Assembly (NCBI RefSeq): GCF_903946935.1
Contig: NZ_CAJAXH010000255.1
Span: forward strand, 1 to 44,463
DNA from: an uncultured Thiodictyon sp.
Lineage (GTDB): Bacteria; Pseudomonadota; Gammaproteobacteria; Chromatiales; Chromatiaceae
Direction of reading: 5' to 3'
DNA length: 44,463 nt
Shown here: positions 42,672 to 44,463 of the stretch, piece by piece
Numbering within the stretch: the stretch's first letter is position 1
How the letters are laid out: each line of letters begins with the position of its first letter
Made by a program: the position numbers and the translations under genes
Notes under the pieces: model-generated
Database searches by the model: none
Told to the model about the DNA's origin: nothing
The model's input: the letters and a program-made list of their open reading frames with translations, nothing else

Positions 42672-44326
42672 CAATCGTCGTCCTTGGCCTCATCACCACT
42701 GCGTGGCTGCCCCTGCTCCAGGCCCGCGCCGAGCCGCCGGCACCCACCGCCCCACCGGCACCGACCATCACCTGGCCCGAGAAGCTCTACAACCCGGCCC
42801 CGGCGACCGGGGACCTGATCCTGCCGCTCCCCTGTGGGGGGGCCATGGCCTTTCGGCCGGTGGAGATACCGGGTGCCGGCCTGCTGGACGATCGCCCGGT
42901 GGAACTCGGGCAAAGCGAGGATGCGCGCGGCTATAAGGAGGGCCGGCGCCTGAGTCACCTGGCCGGGGCCTTCAGTGAACAGGGTGGCGCCTCCCGCCGC
43001 TATTACATCGCCAAATACGAGACCACTCGCGACCAATATACCGCACTCACCAAAGAGGCCTGCCCGACGCCATCGATGCGCGGGCGCCTGCCGGTAACCG
43101 GCGTGACCTGGTTCGACGCGGTGGACTTCTCCCGCCGCTATACCGAGTGGCTGCTCACCCAAGCCCCCACTGCCCTGCCGCACGAGGATCAGGAGCCGGG
43201 CTTTCTGCGCCTGCCGACGGAGGAGGAATGGGAGTTCGCCGCCCGCGGTGGCCTGGCAGTGGACGAGGCGGACTTCCTCGCGCCCGTGTTTCCCATGCCG
43301 GAGGGTGACTTGGCCCGTTATGCCTGGCACGAGAGCAGCGGTTCGGCGTCCGGCGAACTGCACCCGACCGGACTGCTCAAGCCCAACCCATTGGGGCTCT
43401 ATGACATGCTTGGCAATGCGGCCGAGATGACACTCGCCCCCTTCCATCTGGACCGGCGTGGCCGCTCCCATGGTCAGCCCGGGGGCTTCGTCAGTCGCGG
43501 CGGGGACTATCTGACCCCGCCGGGCCAACTGGGCAGCGCCGTGCGGCAGGAGTACAACTATTTCAATGCCACCACCGGACGAGCCAAGTCACTGGACAGT
43601 CTGGGGTTCCGCCTGGTGGTCACGGCCCCGGTCATCGTCTCGTCGGGGCGCTTGGAGGCGATCAAGGAATCCTGGTCAGAGCTACCGAGCCTCAATGGGA
43701 CGGGTGACGTGCGGGCGGACTCGGACAAGGCCCTGGCCGAGCTGCAGGCGCTCGCGCAGAAGACCCAGGACGAGGCCCTGCGCACCCGCCTGGAACTCAT
43801 CCAGCGCAACGTCGAGCAGGCCAACGCGGGAGTCAATGAGGCGCGCGAGCGCACCGTCCGCGCCCTGCTGCGGATGGGCGCCTTCATGGGCAAACGGGTG
43901 GTCACCGACGGTAAACGCGCCGAGGTGCTGCGGGGTCTGATGGGCCTGGCCCAGAGCAACTTCGACACCTTCAGCCAGCAGGCGAAGGGGGCTCGCAATG
44001 GCGCCAAGCTGGTCGCCGAGGCGCGCGCCGCACTCACCGAGAAGATGGACAAATGGAACGGCATGCTCGCCGAGATCGAACAGGCGATGGCCAATAGCCT
44101 TTCGTATTATGGCGACATGGTCGTGATGGTCGGGCGCGACTACAACGCGGCCGAGATCGAGAGCCAACTCAAGGTGGTCGAGGCCGAATTGCAGGCCAAG
44201 GACAACGCCTACCTGATCCCTTATGCGGCACTGTTCGCCCGCCACCTGGCGGATTACCGCACCAGCGGGGCGGCCGACAAGTCGCGCTGGCAGACCGAGC
44301 TGCTAAAGCTCGATCCCGGCCCCTAG
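42470..44326 (+). CDS. Formylglycine-generating-enzyme-fold (SUMF1) protein
   Basis: Open for 618 residues. Residues 1-65 are encoded by repeat element B2. The natural protein appears to begin near residue 66: TTG 42665 would give RTIVVLGLITTAWLPLLQAR, a good signal peptide. ATG 42470 has GGAG 13 bases upstream, so either may be used. A SUMF1/FGE-like domain spans about 120-385 (YYIAKYETTRDQYTALT, PVTGVTWFDAVDFSRRY, LRLPTEEEWEFAARGG, LYDMLGNAAEMT, GFRLVV). The active-site cysteines of true formylglycine-generating enzymes are absent, so it is probably a structural or ligand-binding relative. Residues about 400-618 are a helical coiled-coil-like region. It is likely periplasmic and follows the permease on the same strand. 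Confidence 0.82.
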   Translation: MNANKRKLGLWRSHRPTRHATYSAAPGLDWPGIAARRPPTDGLNEHAKIKRSPFAIHLFAFICVHLRTIVVLGLITTAWLPLLQARAEPPAPTAPPAPTITWPEKLYNPAPATGDLILPLPCGGAMAFRPVEIPGAGLLDDRPVELGQSEDARGYKEGRRLSHLAGAFSEQGGASRRYYIAKYETTRDQYTALTKEACPTPSMRGRLPVTGVTWFDAVDFSRRYTEWLLTQAPTALPHEDQEPGFLRLPTEEEWEFAARGGLAVDEADFLAPVFPMPEGDLARYAWHESSGSASGELHPTGLLKPNPLGLYDMLGNAAEMTLAPFHLDRRGRSHGQPGGFVSRGGDYLTPPGQLGSAVRQEYNYFNATTGRAKSLDSLGFRLVVTAPVIVSSGRLEAIKESWSELPSLNGTGDVRADSDKALAELQALAQKTQDEALRTRLELIQRNVEQANAGVNEARERTVRALLRMGAFMGKRVVTDGKRAEVLRGLMGLAQSNFDTFSQQAKGARNGAKLVAEARAALTEKMDKWNGMLAEIEQAMANSLSYYGDMVVMVGRDYNAAEIESQLKVVEAELQAKDNAYLIPYAALFARHLADYRTSGAADKSRWQTELLKLDPGP

Positions 44327-44375
44327 TGCTGCAGAGTGAAAATTCTGGCACCGCTTGCGGGCTGTGTTCGTTATC

Positions 44376-44463
44376 ATGCTGAACACGTCAACTTCCCGCT
44401 GCTTGAGTTTGTTCGCCATGCCCCTTTGCACCGCCGCCCCCGTGGATATCACCGAGAAACAAC
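44376..44463 (+). CDS. Start of a further gene, cut by window end
   Basis: A frame opens at ATG 44376 (reading LNTSTSRCLSLFAMPLC) with a second ATG at 44418 (MPLCTAAPVDITEKQ) and runs off the window. The second start resembles the beginning of IS630-type transposases, but 15 residues are not enough to decide. Confidence 0.3.
   Translation, partial: MLNTSTSRCLSLFAMPLCTAAPVDITEKQ

Overview
The window looks like chromosomal DNA of a high-GC gammaproteobacterium, most likely a purple sulfur bacterium (Chromatiaceae, Thiocystis/Thiodictyon-like). Pointers are a Thivi_2564-family membrane peptide, gammaproteobacterial YgiQ, YcbL-like MBL, YdcH, YaiL/DUF2058 and Skp homologues, and the codon use. 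The assignment is inferred from protein resemblance only. I see no rRNA, tRNA, CRISPR array or intact prophage.

Region 1 (about 1-20,300) is an envelope and stress region. It holds many small secreted, lipid-anchored or membrane proteins: a glycine-zipper lipoprotein, an OmpA-like protein, CsbD, an entericidin-like peptide, a DUF2892 protein, a collagen-like lipoprotein, two coiled-coil proteins, a two-helix membrane protein and a Thivi_2564 peptide. Among them lie an oleate hydratase, a 2917-residue cyclic beta-1,2-glucan synthase, a DUF2333 protein and a Crp/Fnr regulator. Two closely similar OmpA-like genes bracket the region in opposite orientation. Five 16-bp palindrome-like sites with CRP/FNR geometry (5-6-5) precede genes here, and the best lies between the Thivi_2564 gene and the Crp/Fnr gene. 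I propose a local stress regulon.

Region 2 (20,500-34,100) begins with an unusual fusion: a RelE-like N-terminus, a UvrD-type helicase, ankyrin repeats and an unknown C-terminus. Then come YgiQ, a Uma2-type nuclease, a SHOCT-like protein, a DUF349 protein, an MBL hydrolase, YdcH, Skp, DUF2058 and TatD.

Region 3 (34,150-44,463) starts with a broken DapB-like gene fused to the tail of a lost gene. A complete sugar-type ABC operon follows (binding lipoprotein, two permeases, ATPase), then a transposase relic, msrA, tgt, an FtsX-like permease, a cysteine-poor SUMF1-fold protein and the start of a further gene.

Running through the window is a family of small interspersed elements whose inverted arms are built of tandem 7-10-bp units (six copies). 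Their outer flank often carries a CCTGGAAA-like block. One copy lies in frame inside ygiQ and another supplies the 5' end of the SUMF1-fold gene. A second, GC-rich hairpin repeat occurs three times and directly flanks the SHOCT-like gene.
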